This document shows, piece after piece, positions 36,111-48,025 of a stretch of 64,000 nucleotides of DNA. Position numbers and translations under genes: made by a program. The stretch spans positions 1,048,001-1,112,000 of the forward strand of contig JAQFVV010000280.1 of NCBI GenBank assembly GCA_028023455.1, in the 5' to 3' direction. The DNA is from Epiperipatus broadwayi (Eukaryota > Onychophora > Udeonychophora > Euonychophora > Peripatidae). The notes under the pieces were generated by a model. That model was not told where the DNA came from, did no database searches, and saw only the letters and a list, made by a program, of their open reading frames with translations. Each line of letters opens with the position of its first letter. The stretch's first letter is position 1.

Positions 36111-37146
36111 TGCGTCCGTTTTTTTTTTTTTTTAATTTAATGGCAGTTGAGGCAGGTTTAAGAAATTAACAGAAAGTACTTCTGCGGATTTAAGGATTGT
36201 TTATAATAGTTTGTTACCATTAAATTTATTATTTTTATTATAATTACAATATTTATACAAGCATAAAAAAAAAACAACAACTTTTAATCAAGTTTTATAA
36301 ACAAAATCTAACTTATATAAATTTATTTTTAGCCCAGTACACTTCAACTTTGGAATGGTGTTTTAAGCATCCATTACAATATATATTTATCTAGACAAAA
36401 AATAACACCCTCACACACACATAGCTATATTATACTTTAATATATTATTGAGAAATTACTTATAAAATAATAATAATTTTATATCTAAATCATAATATCA
36501 AAAACGAGTTACAAGAGAGGCTTTTCCGAATAACATTTAAACAATCTTATTTGTAAATACATTCGAATTTTATCCAGATTCATCATTATTAACTATTATT
36601 CCATGGTGGCTTTTATTATATGAGCATATATTAAATCTTATTGTCTTTATTGAAATTGCAAAAAGGAATAGTATGCAAATTGTAACTGCCTTTTTTTTAA
36701 AGATAACATTTCTCCATAAATGATATATAATTTTTTCTTTTGTCTTTTAATCAGTTTTATTTTAAATTGATTATTTTAAATAACAGTATTATTCTTATAT
36801 ATAAATAATATGAGTTTAAAAATACATATGATAATGCTTAGCTTTTTACAGAGTATAATTTTTTTTTTTAAAAGTAATTATTATTCTAATATTTCTACAT
36901 ATATATATAACAACTTCAATAATTTTTAAAAAAATCTAAAAAAAACCCTAAGAATTTAATAATAGTAAGTTAAATAATTATTATTTAAAAAATAAAATAA
37001 AATAATTTTTTTAGAGCTAATACTATAATTATATTCTTAAATGATAATTTGTAATTGTCATAAATTATATATATGTAATATTAACTAATACTGTTATTAA
37101 TTATAATCATAATAGAACAAACATAAAGCAATAAAAATATTAATAA

Positions 37147-37335
37147 AATTGTAAAATTTTCTTCACAATCATGGTTTCTTGTATAAAACAAATAGACCTT
37201 TTCAAGTGATAATTAAAATTCAGGGTGTTTGGCATTTTTATTGAATTGTATGTTTTCTCTAATAGTTTTCATTTGAGAAGGTTTATTTGTTTAATAAGTG
37301 AAACCATGATTTTGAAGAAAATTTTGTAATTTTAC
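37147..37335. repeat. Hairpin-forming inverted repeat, ~75-bp arms
   Basis: AAAATTTTCTTCACAATCAT at the left mirrors ATGATTTTGAAGAAAATTTT at the right; AAAACAAATAGACCTTTTCA mirrors TGAGAAGGTTTATTTGTTTA. A spacer of about 50 bp contains CAGGGTGTTTGGC. It lies about 160 bp upstream of the near-perfect palindrome and may belong to the same type of foldback repeat, although the sequences differ. Confidence 0.7.
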
Positions 37336-37497
37336 TAATATTTGTATTGCTATATTTTAATTTTATTTTGATATGTACTTGATTTGATCATCACCACACT
37401 AAGAAAAGTGCATTATATAATCTAATTATTGTAGTTGTTATAGTAAGGCTTTACTTTATTGGCGATTGAAATCAATAAATATATATATGTGCTTTGT

Positions 37498-37659
37498 GCA
37501 CAGATAATGAAGCTGTTAAAAAATAAGTAATATTATCCAAAAGTTACCGCCAAGCGCTTTCAGGACAGTTTATAGTCCCATACTATAAACTGCCCTGAAA
37601 GCGCTTGGCGGTAACTTTTGGATAATATTACTTATTTTTAACAGCATCATTATCTGTGC
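37498..37659. repeat. Near-perfect palindrome, 78-79-bp arms, 5-bp loop
   Basis: The arm 37498-37576 and the reverse complement of 37582-37659 differ by two substitutions and one A insertion. The loop is CCCAT. The arms contain a GC-rich core, GTTACCGCCAAGCGCTTTCA, unlike the AT-rich surroundings. No reading frame and no obvious target duplication; outer bases are GCACAGATAATG / CATTATCTGTGC. A foldback MITE or the product of a hairpin-mediated inverted duplication are both possible. The high arm identity implies recent origin or gene conversion. Confidence 0.92.
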
Positions 37660-38884
37660 AAGTGGAATGAGTATCATGTGATAGAGTGATTTGCATATCT
37701 CTTTATCATGCTCACAATCTGGGTGTGAATCCAGTTGAAACTTGAATTTTATTTTCAATTTCCAAGCAAGCTTACTTTTTTTTTTATATTTTAAATACTC
37801 TATCCATAGCCATGGCACTTATCTGGCCATCCATAGTTTGTAAATGGATAACTGATAACTCTTAATAAGAGAGAAACAAGGAAGTAAACGTTTAAACCTC
37901 ATCTCATAGTGTTTGACTAACTTGATGTTATCTTTTTCTTTATTAATTGAGGAATATTGGAAAGGTCTTTATCTAACAGTAAGCTATTTAAAACCTGTTT
38001 TATTTTTATCCAAATGAATCCAATAAACTTTTGTTACTAAATTTTATTCAGTTTCCTTTTGTGTAGATAGACTTTAGTATGAGTACAAAAAAAAGCAAAG
38101 ACTGGAATTACTTGGTAAAGAATTGACATCAAACAAGGAAATAATTTAAGATGACACAAAGAACAATGTATGTATGTACCATATATATATTTGTATTGAA
38201 AAATGGATTCCTGAAGTTAGTTGAAAAGTAAAACTTTAGTCATTTGAAATACGGTATTGATACAGGATGATAAAAATTTCTTAGAAAGTCATATTGTAGA
38301 GTGAGGATAATGGGGGTGGGGGTGGTGGAGGCTTTCTGCAAGAACAGGAAAAAAATTGAAAAATAGTGGAGATTATTAATCAGTCACTTCTTAAACATAT
38401 ATTAAAATGAATGAATGATTGGATGAAATAAGTGAATGAAGAACTTTCTTGATGAAGAAGCATTAACTAAATATCAAAAACTTCTGCCTGGAAAGGATAT
38501 TATTGGAATTAAATCATGTTTTTCTCAATGTCTGGAATTTTTATTTAATGATAAACTGACCAGAAATCAAATAACAATTTTATGACTATTAAAAATATTA
38601 ACTAATAATAAAATTCTTGGTCTTCATATTAAATTTTTCGTAAAATTATTCAAAGAAGACTTTTAAAGCACTTCAAAGATATTTTTTGATGACTGAAATA
38701 TTAAAATTGACATTAACTCTCAAAAGTCAAGGAATAAGTTTGTACTGTATATGCAAACAATTATGTATAAAGGGATCATAATAAGCTGTTTTTTGTGTTA
38801 AAGAAATGAAATTTGTTATTAAAGTGTAAATAAGACTCAGTTAAGTTTAAAGTGGTGGCTTATGTGTTACTAAATTTAAATGAT

Positions 38885-40479
38885 ATATATATATTATAAC
38901 ACCACCCGATATATTTTATACCGCCATTGTAGGCTTTAAACCGTAGCTTCGAATGAAGATATTTGTGAGCATGGTTTGATTCCATCTCACGCGCCAATCT
39001 TACACGTGGATAAGAATTATCTCATCGAAAACGTAAATAAGGGTTCTGGTATGTATATCTATTTATGGTAGCGCACCGAACCAGCTCAATCTCAGGGTTT
39101 GGGGACGATAGTCTAACTAGAGAACAAAGCTAAAACAATACCTAACTAAGTCTTATATGTCTATTATTATGTATGATAGTTTATTTGTTATAAATCCATT
39201 AATCTAACCCGGATCTTATCATAAAATTTATTCTATTTACGGCTATACCCATTACCAATAAATCCCATTTATACACGCATATAAATATATCAATATTCAA
39301 GCGCACAGCCCATTTATTCTGATACACACATATATAATTCATACACGCATCAAAATAGTGCAATTATACATCAGAGCTGTTTATTTAATGTTGTTATTTT
39401 ATTTAATTTTAAAAGAGACCTATTATAGTAATTAATATTGAGGTAACACTAGTTTCTTTATTAAGACACATTCACTGAACATATATTTTTGTGCCACGTC
39501 AATTTACCTTAGTTCACGCGATCAAAGACAAGTCCGCATTTATAACTCTCCAAGAATACTGGTCTGGTAGATATAATGGATGGCTAACAGTTCCAATAGG
39601 GTATATCGAATAGCTTATCCCAGAGGTGGAGTAGGTGATTCACTCGCTTTATGACAGGGTCCAATTTTCAAAGATCTTTCGTCACCATTACACTTGATGA
39701 AACAAAATTTCTTTATTTTAATAACGCAGTTCGTAAGTCCGCTTCAGGTGAGTTCCACGACAAGTGTCCACTGGGCCGATTAACGAAACTCGCACTATAG
39801 AATTACCCCGACATTTTGGGTGGGAAAATATTAATGACTTCTTAAGAAAAAAATTACACGTCCACACAATCTGTAGTTCAAGCCGCGTCTCTTTTTTTTT
39901 TTATTATCTATATCTCTCCTTTCGAGCACAACAAAAAGTTCTTTTGTTTTTCACTTTTAACTTTGTAAAATTTTCTCTGTGTATCCGTACGCCACTGACC
40001 AGTTCTTCCATTGTTCTTCAAAAATACCCACCTGACCAGTTTTCAGACTTCTCGACGCCAGTTATTGACTAAACTGCCTACAGCAATTGATTCATTTCTA
40101 TTTCTGTCCTCATATGTTCAAGAGATTAATTAACAAAAGAAAAACACGTGTTACCGACAATATTATTAAAACTTTAAAAAAAAAACTTAACGGATAAAAT
40201 ATATACAAATAATCAATTACAATTTATACAGCTCTATATAAAATTGATTGTAACCATCACCGATAATACATACGCATATTGTACACTCGCACATACAACT
40301 ATATTTACATATGCATACACACATAACTTTCGCACTCCTTGTAACAGGGTTCGAATGACTATTTACATATATATCTTTTCGCATATAATCACTCCATATC
40401 AACACTCTCAATTAGCACTATTGCCTTATTTCTTGTATTCGAACCCCGTCTGTTACAATATATATATATATATATAGCC
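38885..40479. other. GC-richer island, probable LTR-element debris
   Basis: From about 38885 the texture changes to mixed composition with CG-containing words (CACGCGCC, CCGTAGCTTCG, GACGATAG), up to an AT-dinucleotide run at 40459-40478. The open frames inside (39764-40072; 40244-40477) match no family I know. The last part, 40338-40459, starts TGTAACAGGGTTCGAATG and ends ATTCGAACCCCGTCTGTTAC (then A), an inverted pair typical of LTR or MITE termini. A decayed LTR or long terminal part of a retroelement is the best guess. Confidence 0.35.
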
Positions 40480-41510
40480 TCATGGCATTGATGCTTTAAA
40501 TTCTTTTCTTGTTTTTATAAATAATTGGCATCCAAATATTAAATTTACTATGGAAGTGGAAAATAACAGATCGCTTTCTTTTCTTGATGTTTTAATTGCA
40601 AGAAAATGTGATGAAACATTATCAATATCAGTTTACAGAAAATCCACCCATACAAACAGATATCTTGATTTTAATTCTCATCATCATTCTGCACAAATTT
40701 TTTCTGTAGCAAAAAATCTTTTCACTAGAGCTTATAATTTATCTAATAAAGAACATCTTACTCAAGAAATAGAACTTACAAAAATATTTTATTTTCTAAT
40801 AATTATAATAAAAACATCATATATAAGGCTTTACATAATATTAATACTAAAAAGAAAAAAGAGGATAGAATTGACAATTCTTCTTTTAATAGAGTAATTT
40901 TACCTTACATTAAAGGGGTTACTGATAAAATCAATAGAAGACTATCCTGTTTTAATATAAAGACTACTTTTTTTACTGGCAAAAAAATTGGTGATTTTTT
41001 ATATAAACCTAAAGACAGAATATTTTTGGAACATCAAGGAATTTATGAAATTCCATGTTTGCAGTGCTCAAGAGCTAAGTGGGTCAGTCTAATAGACGAA
41101 TAAATGTCAGAATTAAGGAACATAGAAATGCTTTTAATCAAAAAATTAGCACATCAGTTTTTACTTCCCATTTTTTAGAAATTGGTCACAAACCTGATTT
41201 TGACAATACCAAAATACTTGCTAATTTTGAAAGATATGATTTAAGAATCATGAGAGAGTCAATTGAAATATTAAAGAGACCTACTGGTTTAAATAGGACT
41301 GACGAAGCGCAACGTATTCCAGCTATGTGGAAACCTCTTATTTTATCTAATATTAACTTGAAATTAATAGGTGAAAAAACTGAGGGAAATAAACATTTTG
41401 ATAAGCCTCATATTGTGAACGCTGAACTACTTCAAGTTGAATCTCACTTCTCATCTCACATTGAGTCACGTTATTGTTTAAGATCGAATGATTGTTCTTT
41501 CAAAAGTTAA
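40480..41510 (+). pseudogene. Penelope-like element PLE-2, 5'-truncated (RT end plus GIY-YIG)
   Basis: Starts inside the RT after an (AT)n run with HGIDALNSFLVFINNWHPNI, then EVENNRSLSFLDVLIA (40553), which is the usual Penelope segment after the catalytic YVDD. YRKSTHTNRYLDFNSHHH follows. One frameshift near 40790 leads to RVILPYIKGVTDKINRR (40892 onward). A second one, near 41075, leads to the endonuclease: GQSNRRINVRIKEHRNAF, SHFLEIGHKPDFDNTKIL, then RESIEILKRPTGLNRTDEAQ and IPAMWKPLI. The last open frame (41079-41510, 143 codons) has a C-terminal extension rich in Ser/His. Its sequence is clearly different from PLE-1, so a separate lineage. The 5' truncation is common for this class. Confidence 0.9.
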
Positions 41511-41639
41511 CCTTGATAATGGTGGTTGCTAGTCTGTCGAAATATCGGATTGTAATGCAAAATAATACATGGTTTGTACCCAAGAATATTTTTTTATCTA
41601 CATCATATAACCGTGAAAACATTAAATATAATATATTAT

Positions 41640-42400
41640 AACGGTCGGGGTGGATTTTCCCGTATCTGCCGTACAGGGCGCCACCAGACTATTTGAATCT
41701 GGAAAATTTATATTATAGGCAGATATGTACTGTTAAGATCTGATTTTAATATCTTTTATTACAACCGTCAGCCCCAGTCACTAGCTCGCGGAGCAGCAGA
41801 GATAATTTTTAATATCAAAAAAAATAAAAGAAGCCACTGCCAGTAATAACACACACAAACATTTATTAAACATATATAAATTTAGAATTATTTTAGTATG
41901 ATGTTTACTTTATAATTTAATTTACATTTTATTTTAGAAGTTCGCACAGATGAATTTATTAATATTTTATTAGAGTGTTGAGTATGGATAGACTACGTAG
42001 ATTGCATTTAAGAAAATATTCTATCCCTTATTTAACCTTAGGCCAAAATTTCGCAGTCAAACCAATGCCAATCTATCTGATATATCAATGTATTCAATGC
42101 AGCATGAATACGACAGCACAATACCATACTGTCAGGAATTCACATCTGAACAGCATGGTTATAGAGAAGAAGTTGTCTCTTGTCCAGTACAGGAATGTTA
42201 CATCTGTCTGGTGAGAAAAACAATTAAAAAAAAACTCCATAGGAAGGGATTGCGGTCCTTTTTGTCGTCTTACTATACCATTCCATAGGCTAAAGGGGTG
42301 ATCCAAGGACCAGGGAATACATCTGCTTCCGATGGTCAATACGAAATGGGACTTATTTTGCCCAAGTGCGGCGTATAATGTGATCCTGCACATAGTGGAT
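41640..42400. other. Mixed GC-richer block with LTR-like features
   Basis: Right after PLE-2 comes AACGGTCGGGGTGGATTTTC and, on the minus strand, TGGTGGCGCCCTGTACGG, a motif resembling the TGGCGCC primer-binding-site start also seen at 27146. 42090-42400 contains overlapping open frames on both strands (66 codons + and 99 codons -) without recognisable domains; the plus frame has a CPVQECYICL cysteine cluster. I treat it as retroelement debris of unknown type, not a gene. Confidence 0.3.
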
Positions 42401-43539
42401 CTTCATACTACATTTACTAATTACACCAATATATCCAATCTATTAACCCAATTTAACTACGAAACAAATAACCTAAGATTTAACCTCCCTTAAACTAACT
42501 TAACTTTACGAATCTATGCAGCCATTCACGCCCGACTTAAATTTAACATGATTTAATTAAAAGTTTAACTTAACAGAAAAACAAAAAAAATCATAATAAA
42601 AACTTAAAGAATGGAAAAAATAACTTAATGGAAATGATTTAAAAAAAAAAATACATTCAATAAAAATAATTGATAAATAATTTAGTCAGATAGGAAATTC
42701 TACTTCTATTTAAATATTGAAAAGTTTAGAATTTAGAGTTCTTATTGTTTTCAAATACTAATGTTCATTAGAGTTCATAAAGTTTTTACGGTTTTAAAAA
42801 ATCCATGCTTAACAGTTGCTTGCCATTTGGGATCCAGTGTTAATTGTCCCGATGTCCTGGGGAGACCGGTATGCTGTTGGCTGTTTTATTGATTCATCTG
42901 GAGGTCCTTTACTTTAGCTGGTATTTTATTTCTGGCCCTGATAGCCTGGTCTGCAACGATGTCATTTCTTTTTTTTTTTTTTATAGAAAAACTGAAGGAA
43001 TTGAAAATGCGTCTTTCAATCCCTTCTCCTTCAACTCTCTCTGACTTAACACATATCATACCTCTCTCTATCACATCTTTTTTTTTTATTTATTTCCAAA
43101 CTTTTCCTTTTATATTAAACTTTCAGATCAAGTGGACATTACATCATGATGATGATGATCCTTTCATTGAGGTCCATTTCCTGAGGGATTTCTTTTATTG
43201 GCCATTCTGTTCCTATTGTTTTTTCTGACCTTTAATTATACATTTTGAGATGCCCAAGGACTAGTTTACTTTAACTAATTGAAAATAATCATTTCCATTT
43301 TACACAATAGCATTAATTAAATTATATACATTCCTAAAGATAAATTTTTATCTTTAAATCTTTTTTCTGAAAATTTAGTTTTAAATTACTTTTTTTTTTC
43401 TTTAATAAAGTTTTCCTTTAATTTTTTATCTGTGCGATTTTACAAATGTATAAAGTAGATGACTTTTCATTTTCAATTTTTTTAAAAACAAATTTTTATT
43501 TGCGAACTTTATTTTTAATTTGTAATTTTACCCATTATA

Positions 43540-44840
43540 ATAATAATGTAATGGCATGTATGCCCGTTACAATATATATATGACATTTTAAATTGACATG
43601 TCATTTTAATTGACAAAAGAATTCAAAATATTACATTGATATATTAATTTCATTGTTGTAATTATTTATGGAATATTATTTTTCTGTAACATTTATTGAA
43701 TTCATATATTTAATTTACATATTTTTATTTATTTTTAAAATTGAAGTGTTTTTAATTTATTCTTGCTATATTTTGCAGAAAATATATATATAGGCCTTAG
43801 TAACTCGATAGTTATAAGTTATAAAGCTAAGCTTACTCCAGAGAAAAATAATAATGAAATGTAAGTACATTTGTAAGTTTTAAAAGCAATAAAAAGGATT
43901 GCTAATAAGTTTAAAAAGAAATGGAAAATAGATTCGTTAAAAAAATAAAGCAACTTTATTTTAGATAAATTTTAGTTTAAATTTAATAGCAACAAAGAAA
44001 GATGATTGGCAGTTGAATTAAACTTAAATAGACAAAGATCGTAGACTAAAAGCATTCTACAAAAGATTGCTGAAAGATAATCTAAGTTGTTAACAAGGCT
44101 GGATATATCTAATAGATTTAAAAGACAGAGAAAACTGTATATTGTTTAAAATCAAAACATTAAACTAATTTTAGAAGCAAACAAGCTGATAAAATATTTA
44201 AAGTTAATTTACTAAGGAATGTGAACCGACGTAAGTAAAAGCTGGATCCTAATCATTGTTGTAAAGATGCATTAGCCAAATGTTAGTACAGTTACATTAG
44301 AATGTTAGGAATTTCAAGCAAGGAAAAAAGGAATATAAATAGCGCACACTAAAAAGAGAAAGGATTGTGGTCAGCTTTTCTCAACTCATCCTAAACTGCT
44401 ATTGTTGTTGTGTTGTGAATGTTGTAAGGACCTTGAGAAAAGCTGAGGGAAAAGTGCCCTGACTTTTCTGCAACAATGGATTTGTTCCAGAGCCCGTGCT
44501 TCTGAAGACTAAAGATAGGCGACTAGGGAAAGTGTTAATAGACCGCACTGATGTATTATTTACATATACTTGAGAAGGCCCAAATAGGATTGTGTTTTGT
44601 AAAATAACCGTGAGTATAAACTTTAGTATTCACTAAATGTTACTACTTGTACAATGGCAGGATTAGTCACTCAGTGGTGATATGGACAGTAAAGGTAGAA
44701 CTTTAAATCAAGGACTATTTTGTTATATGTGTAAATAAAGTAAATATGGTGGCTACTCAGTTAAACCTTAATTTATGTGTATGTATAATATGTAAATAAA
44801 TATATTTAATTGTTATTAATAATGTTTTGGTAATCTATAA
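43540..44840 (+). other. Possible solo LTR or retroelement debris
   Basis: AT-rich up to about 44220, then a GC-richer 44330-44720 block with a promoter-like AATATAAATAGCGC (44332), a GC-rich inverted pair (TCAGCTTTTCTCAA / TTGAGAAAAGCTGA, 44372-44443) and no reading frame. Similar in style to the island at 26.3 kb. It ends about 120 bp before the exon at 44958. Confidence 0.3.
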
Positions 44841-44957
44841 TTTTGCGACTTCATAGCTGAATACACAACAATTCTCATTAAAAAAAAGTGATTGTTTTTT
44901 TAAAGTAAGATGTTTATTATTTGCTTTATTATTATTATTTTTATTATTATTTTGCAG

Positions 44958-45139
44958 CTTTTACAATATATTGGATACACAAGTCCTGAATGTCTTCATC
45001 GGCTAGGACAGGCAATAAACATTCCTTCTCCTTCACCATCTGGAATTAGTGAAGAAACTGAGAGCAGTACAGTAGATACTATTTTGAATCAGCGTGATTA
45101 TGAAATGTATTTTTTTAATAAACACAAGTCAGATTCTTG
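44958..45139 (+). CDS. RALGAPA1: RALGAPA exon (182 nt)
   Basis: Starts in phase 0 after ATTTTGCAG and ends TCT TG|GTAAGA, leaving two bases. It encodes LLQYIGYTSPECLHRLGQAI, NIPSPSPSGISEETESSTVD and TILNQRDYEMYFFNKHKSDS. The LLQY.G.TSPECL block followed by L..P.P.P..(I/L)S...E is highly characteristic of RalGAP alpha subunits just before the catalytic domain. The open frame would run on as a continuous ORF from 44910, but upstream residues are poly-I/F from intron sequence, so the AG at 44957 is the start. Confidence 0.96.
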
Positions 45140-45664
45140 GTAAGAATTCCTTTATTGTTTTTTCCTCAAATATAAATTTTATTTATATATATATATACTC
45201 TTTTATATTATTTTTTTGCTACTTTAAAAAATATAAGATTATTTTATTTAATTATAATCTATTTACTAATTGTAATCTTACAACAATTCAAAAAAAATTA
45301 AGCATTTCATAATTTGCACTCTCCACCCAAAGTCAATTATTTTCTTATTATCAGAATCTATAATATGTAAAATCAAATTGTACTATATATATGTACAATA
45401 ATTATTTTTTTTGCATTGTTTTTTTATTTTATTTATCATGTTAGGTTTTTCTTAGTTCTCTTTAAGCTGAATGGTGGCATTTCACTGACTTTCATGATGA
45501 AATTGACAAGTGTCAAAATTTTTCACATAATTTATGAGAATTTTATTAAATTTAAAACATTCACTATGTAAATGGGCAAATAAAAAGATTCAAAAGTTGG
45601 AATAAGACTAAAGTAATAAATAAATAGAAAAATTCATATTAAAACCATGTAAGGTATTGCTGTC

Positions 45665-45787
45665 CACAATTTTAGTACAGTGGTAGAATGATAAGTTAAA
45701 AGTTCTTGGATCAAAAAAGTCATTGTTTGACACTTCCTCAATCAAATGTCACATGATTTTCCAAGTGATAAATTACTTAGTTATGCA
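45665..45787 (+). repeat. SINE-A relic
   Basis: TTTTAGTACAGTGGTAGAAT gives the tRNA-like A box; later CAAATGTCACATGATTTTCC and AAGTGATAAATTACTTAG match the tail of the copy at 2640 (CACATGACCTTCCAAGTAA). The B box is lost. Confidence 0.5.
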
Positions 45788-47117
45788 TGTGCTGTTTATA
45801 ACAATAGCACATCTAGTACTCAACATTTATTTTTTCATTTTTTAATTATGAGAATATTCAATAGAAGTAACATTTCTATTTTATCCATTGTTTGATTCTT
45901 ATCTGAGAAAAATGGAAAAAAAAATACTCATTTTTCCTGATTTAAATATCACTTAAAATCGTAAAGCAATTAACCTTATTTTCATTTTATTCTTTAAATG
46001 CTGTAGTGCACTCTTATTTTGAAGTTCATATTATTTTTTGTTTCTTTTTTTTTTTTTAACTTTTCTTTGTAGTGTCTTTTAATGTAGTTCTAAAATAAAA
46101 TGTCCATCTCATTTTCTCTTTTTTCTAATAATTTTTTTTTTTTTTTGGCAGTATTTTTGTATTTCTAATCTTATCCAACCAACTTTATTATTCATTTTTT
46201 TTCAAAACTACATCTTAAAAATTAATAATCTTTTTTCCCCTTATGTTTTAATCATCTAAGTATTTGCAATGTCTTAAGTAATGAATTCTTTTCAGTAATC
46301 ATTGATGAGGACTGAACATTTCAGTGATAATTTCATTTGTTAAAAATCTATATAATTTTTCCTCATACTATTCATATATTCAGTTAGCTATTTCATTAAA
46401 TACTTAAAAGTACTATTCTGTTCTGTGATTGATTTTTTTTTTTAACTATACAGTTCTCAAAATGTTTATTCTTTCCACTTAAGTTTATATCTTTAATTTT
46501 ACTTTCACTTTATTTTTAGTGCAAATTTCTTAGAAATAACTTAATCAAATTTAATACTTTTTAATATTATCTTTAAAACATCGTCATATTATAAGCAAAT
46601 CTGATACAGTGAATTCTTCTCTTGCCACTTCAAGTAAATAAATTCTAAATAAAATTCAAGAAATAAACAACTCTATTATATCTTGTATAAGTAGTTCATC
46701 TTAAAAAATGTGTATATTAAAATTGTTCAAGCAAGGTTGCTTCTTTAATTATATGAATATGTAACTTAATCAGTGAAAAAAGATATTAAAATTAGTGATG
46801 CTTTTAAAATAATAGTGCTATGAAAATTTTTGAAAATTTTGTGGGAAAAATATGTAAACTCTTGTTTGAAGCACAAATGATCAGGTTAATATTCTATTTT
46901 GATTGTATCAGGAAATAGCCTAATTAATTAGATAAATATATAAAGTTTTACAAAGTTACTGATGTAAAATTTATGGCTAGTGGTGAAGAATGTATTCTAT
47001 AATCTTTATAAAGATTGAGTCTTTAAGCAGTTTGAAAAATAGTAGATGATAGATTAGTCATATATATATATATTAAATCGAAGTTCGTCATGGGCTACAG
47101 ATATAAATGAAATATTA

Positions 47118-48025
47118 TCCGAGTATATCCATGTATAATTTTATTGAAAATATATATTTAAACCAATATTCAACTAGGTCACATTGGTTTTTAACTGGGT
47201 AACAAATATTATAAAATAATTATTGAGGTGCTGTAACCATTGATGTATAACAATAATGAATATTCTATTAATAGAAAGTATTAAATAATAATTAAATTAT
47301 GAGAACTTATTTAGATTAATGAATTAAAAACAATGGTGAATATTCTATTAATAGAAAGTATTAAATAATAATTAAATTATGAGAAATTATTTAGATTAAT
47401 GAATTAAAAAATTTTTTTTTCCAAATATCAAGTAATTTGCATATATCATCAAGTTTGTTGATACAATCTGGCTTTTTAAAGATTCCAATGGCTTCTTTGA
47501 CATTGTTGGAGAGTGTCACATCTGGGTAGTATTCTCATATTAGAAAAATCAATATTATGACCTATATCTACAGCATGGAGAGATAATGCTGATGATATTT
47601 ATCAGCACTATCTGTAGATACAGATCATAGTATTGATTTTTCAATTCATCAGCATTTTCTCTCCATGCTATAGATATAGGTTATAGAAATGATTTTTTTA
47701 ATATGAGAATACTATCCAGATGTGACACTTTACAACAATGTCAGACCAGTGAAGCCATTGAGAATTTTAAAAGGCCAGCCTGTATCAGCAAAAGTGATGG
47801 TACATGCAAATTAACCTTTTATTTAGAATTTTTTTATTATAAAAAACTCAATCTAAATAATTTATCATATGTTCATTATAGTTATACATCAGTGTTTATA
47901 GTGTCTCTACAATTATTTTATATTTGTTACCCAGTTGATGACCAGCATGACCCTGGTGAAATGTTGGTTTATATATATATTTAAATAAATTGTACATGGA
48001 TGTACCCGGATATTTCATTTAATAT
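47118..48025. mobile_element. Two Penelope-like 3' ends head to head (large inverted repeat)
   Basis: Arms of about 490 bp (47118-47605) and 380 bp (47644-48025) face each other around a short centre. Each arm codes, reading outward, for the C-terminal part of a Penelope GIY-YIG endonuclease. Minus strand of the left arm: HAVDIGHNIDFSNMRIL, then after a frameshift EAIGIFKKPDCINK. Plus strand of the right arm (from about 47668): the same IG..(N)DF.NMRIL block, then SEAIENFKRPACISKSDGTC. This aligns with SHFLEIGHKPDFDNTKIL and ESIEILKRPTGLN of PLE-2. The left arm has an 80-bp tandem duplication (47257-47415). 5'-truncated, inverted Penelope pairs of this kind are known from the class. Confidence 0.85.
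47257..47415 (+). repeat. 80-bp tandem duplication inside the left Penelope arm
   Basis: TGAATATTCTATTAATAGAA at 47257 recurs at 47337; the two units are almost identical through TTTAGATTAATGAATTAAAA. It is absent from the right arm, so it arose after the arms were formed or in only one of the copies. Confidence 0.85.

Larger units (their letters stand above)
32545..44957 (+). other. RALGAPA intron 5 (12.4 kb)
   Basis: Phase-0 intron from GTAAGTTTTT to TTTTGCAG. It carries a possible LINE end, two Penelope-like elements, two hairpins and several GC-richer islands. 32560-33630, 36125-37140, 37700-38870 and 42400-43540 are AT-rich intron in which I recognise nothing specific. Confidence 0.85.

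Noticed and set aside
37570-37818. Minus-strand open frame of 82 codons
   Set aside because: Starts inside the palindrome and has no resemblance to a known protein.
42094-42393. 99-codon minus-strand frame overlapping plus-strand frames with a cysteine cluster
   Set aside because: Long by local standards, but no domain on either strand and flanked by retroelement debris; not called as a gene.
44910-45143. Reading the RALGAPA exon as starting upstream at 44910
   Set aside because: The first 16 residues would be poly-I/F from intron sequence; the TTTTGCAG acceptor at 44957 gives the conserved LLQY start.
34040-48025. Hammerhead ribozyme in or near the Penelope-like elements
   Set aside because: Such ribozymes are known in this class, but I could find no CTGATGA core with a matching GAAA and stems; isolated CTGATGA words near 34369 and 47588 lack the rest.
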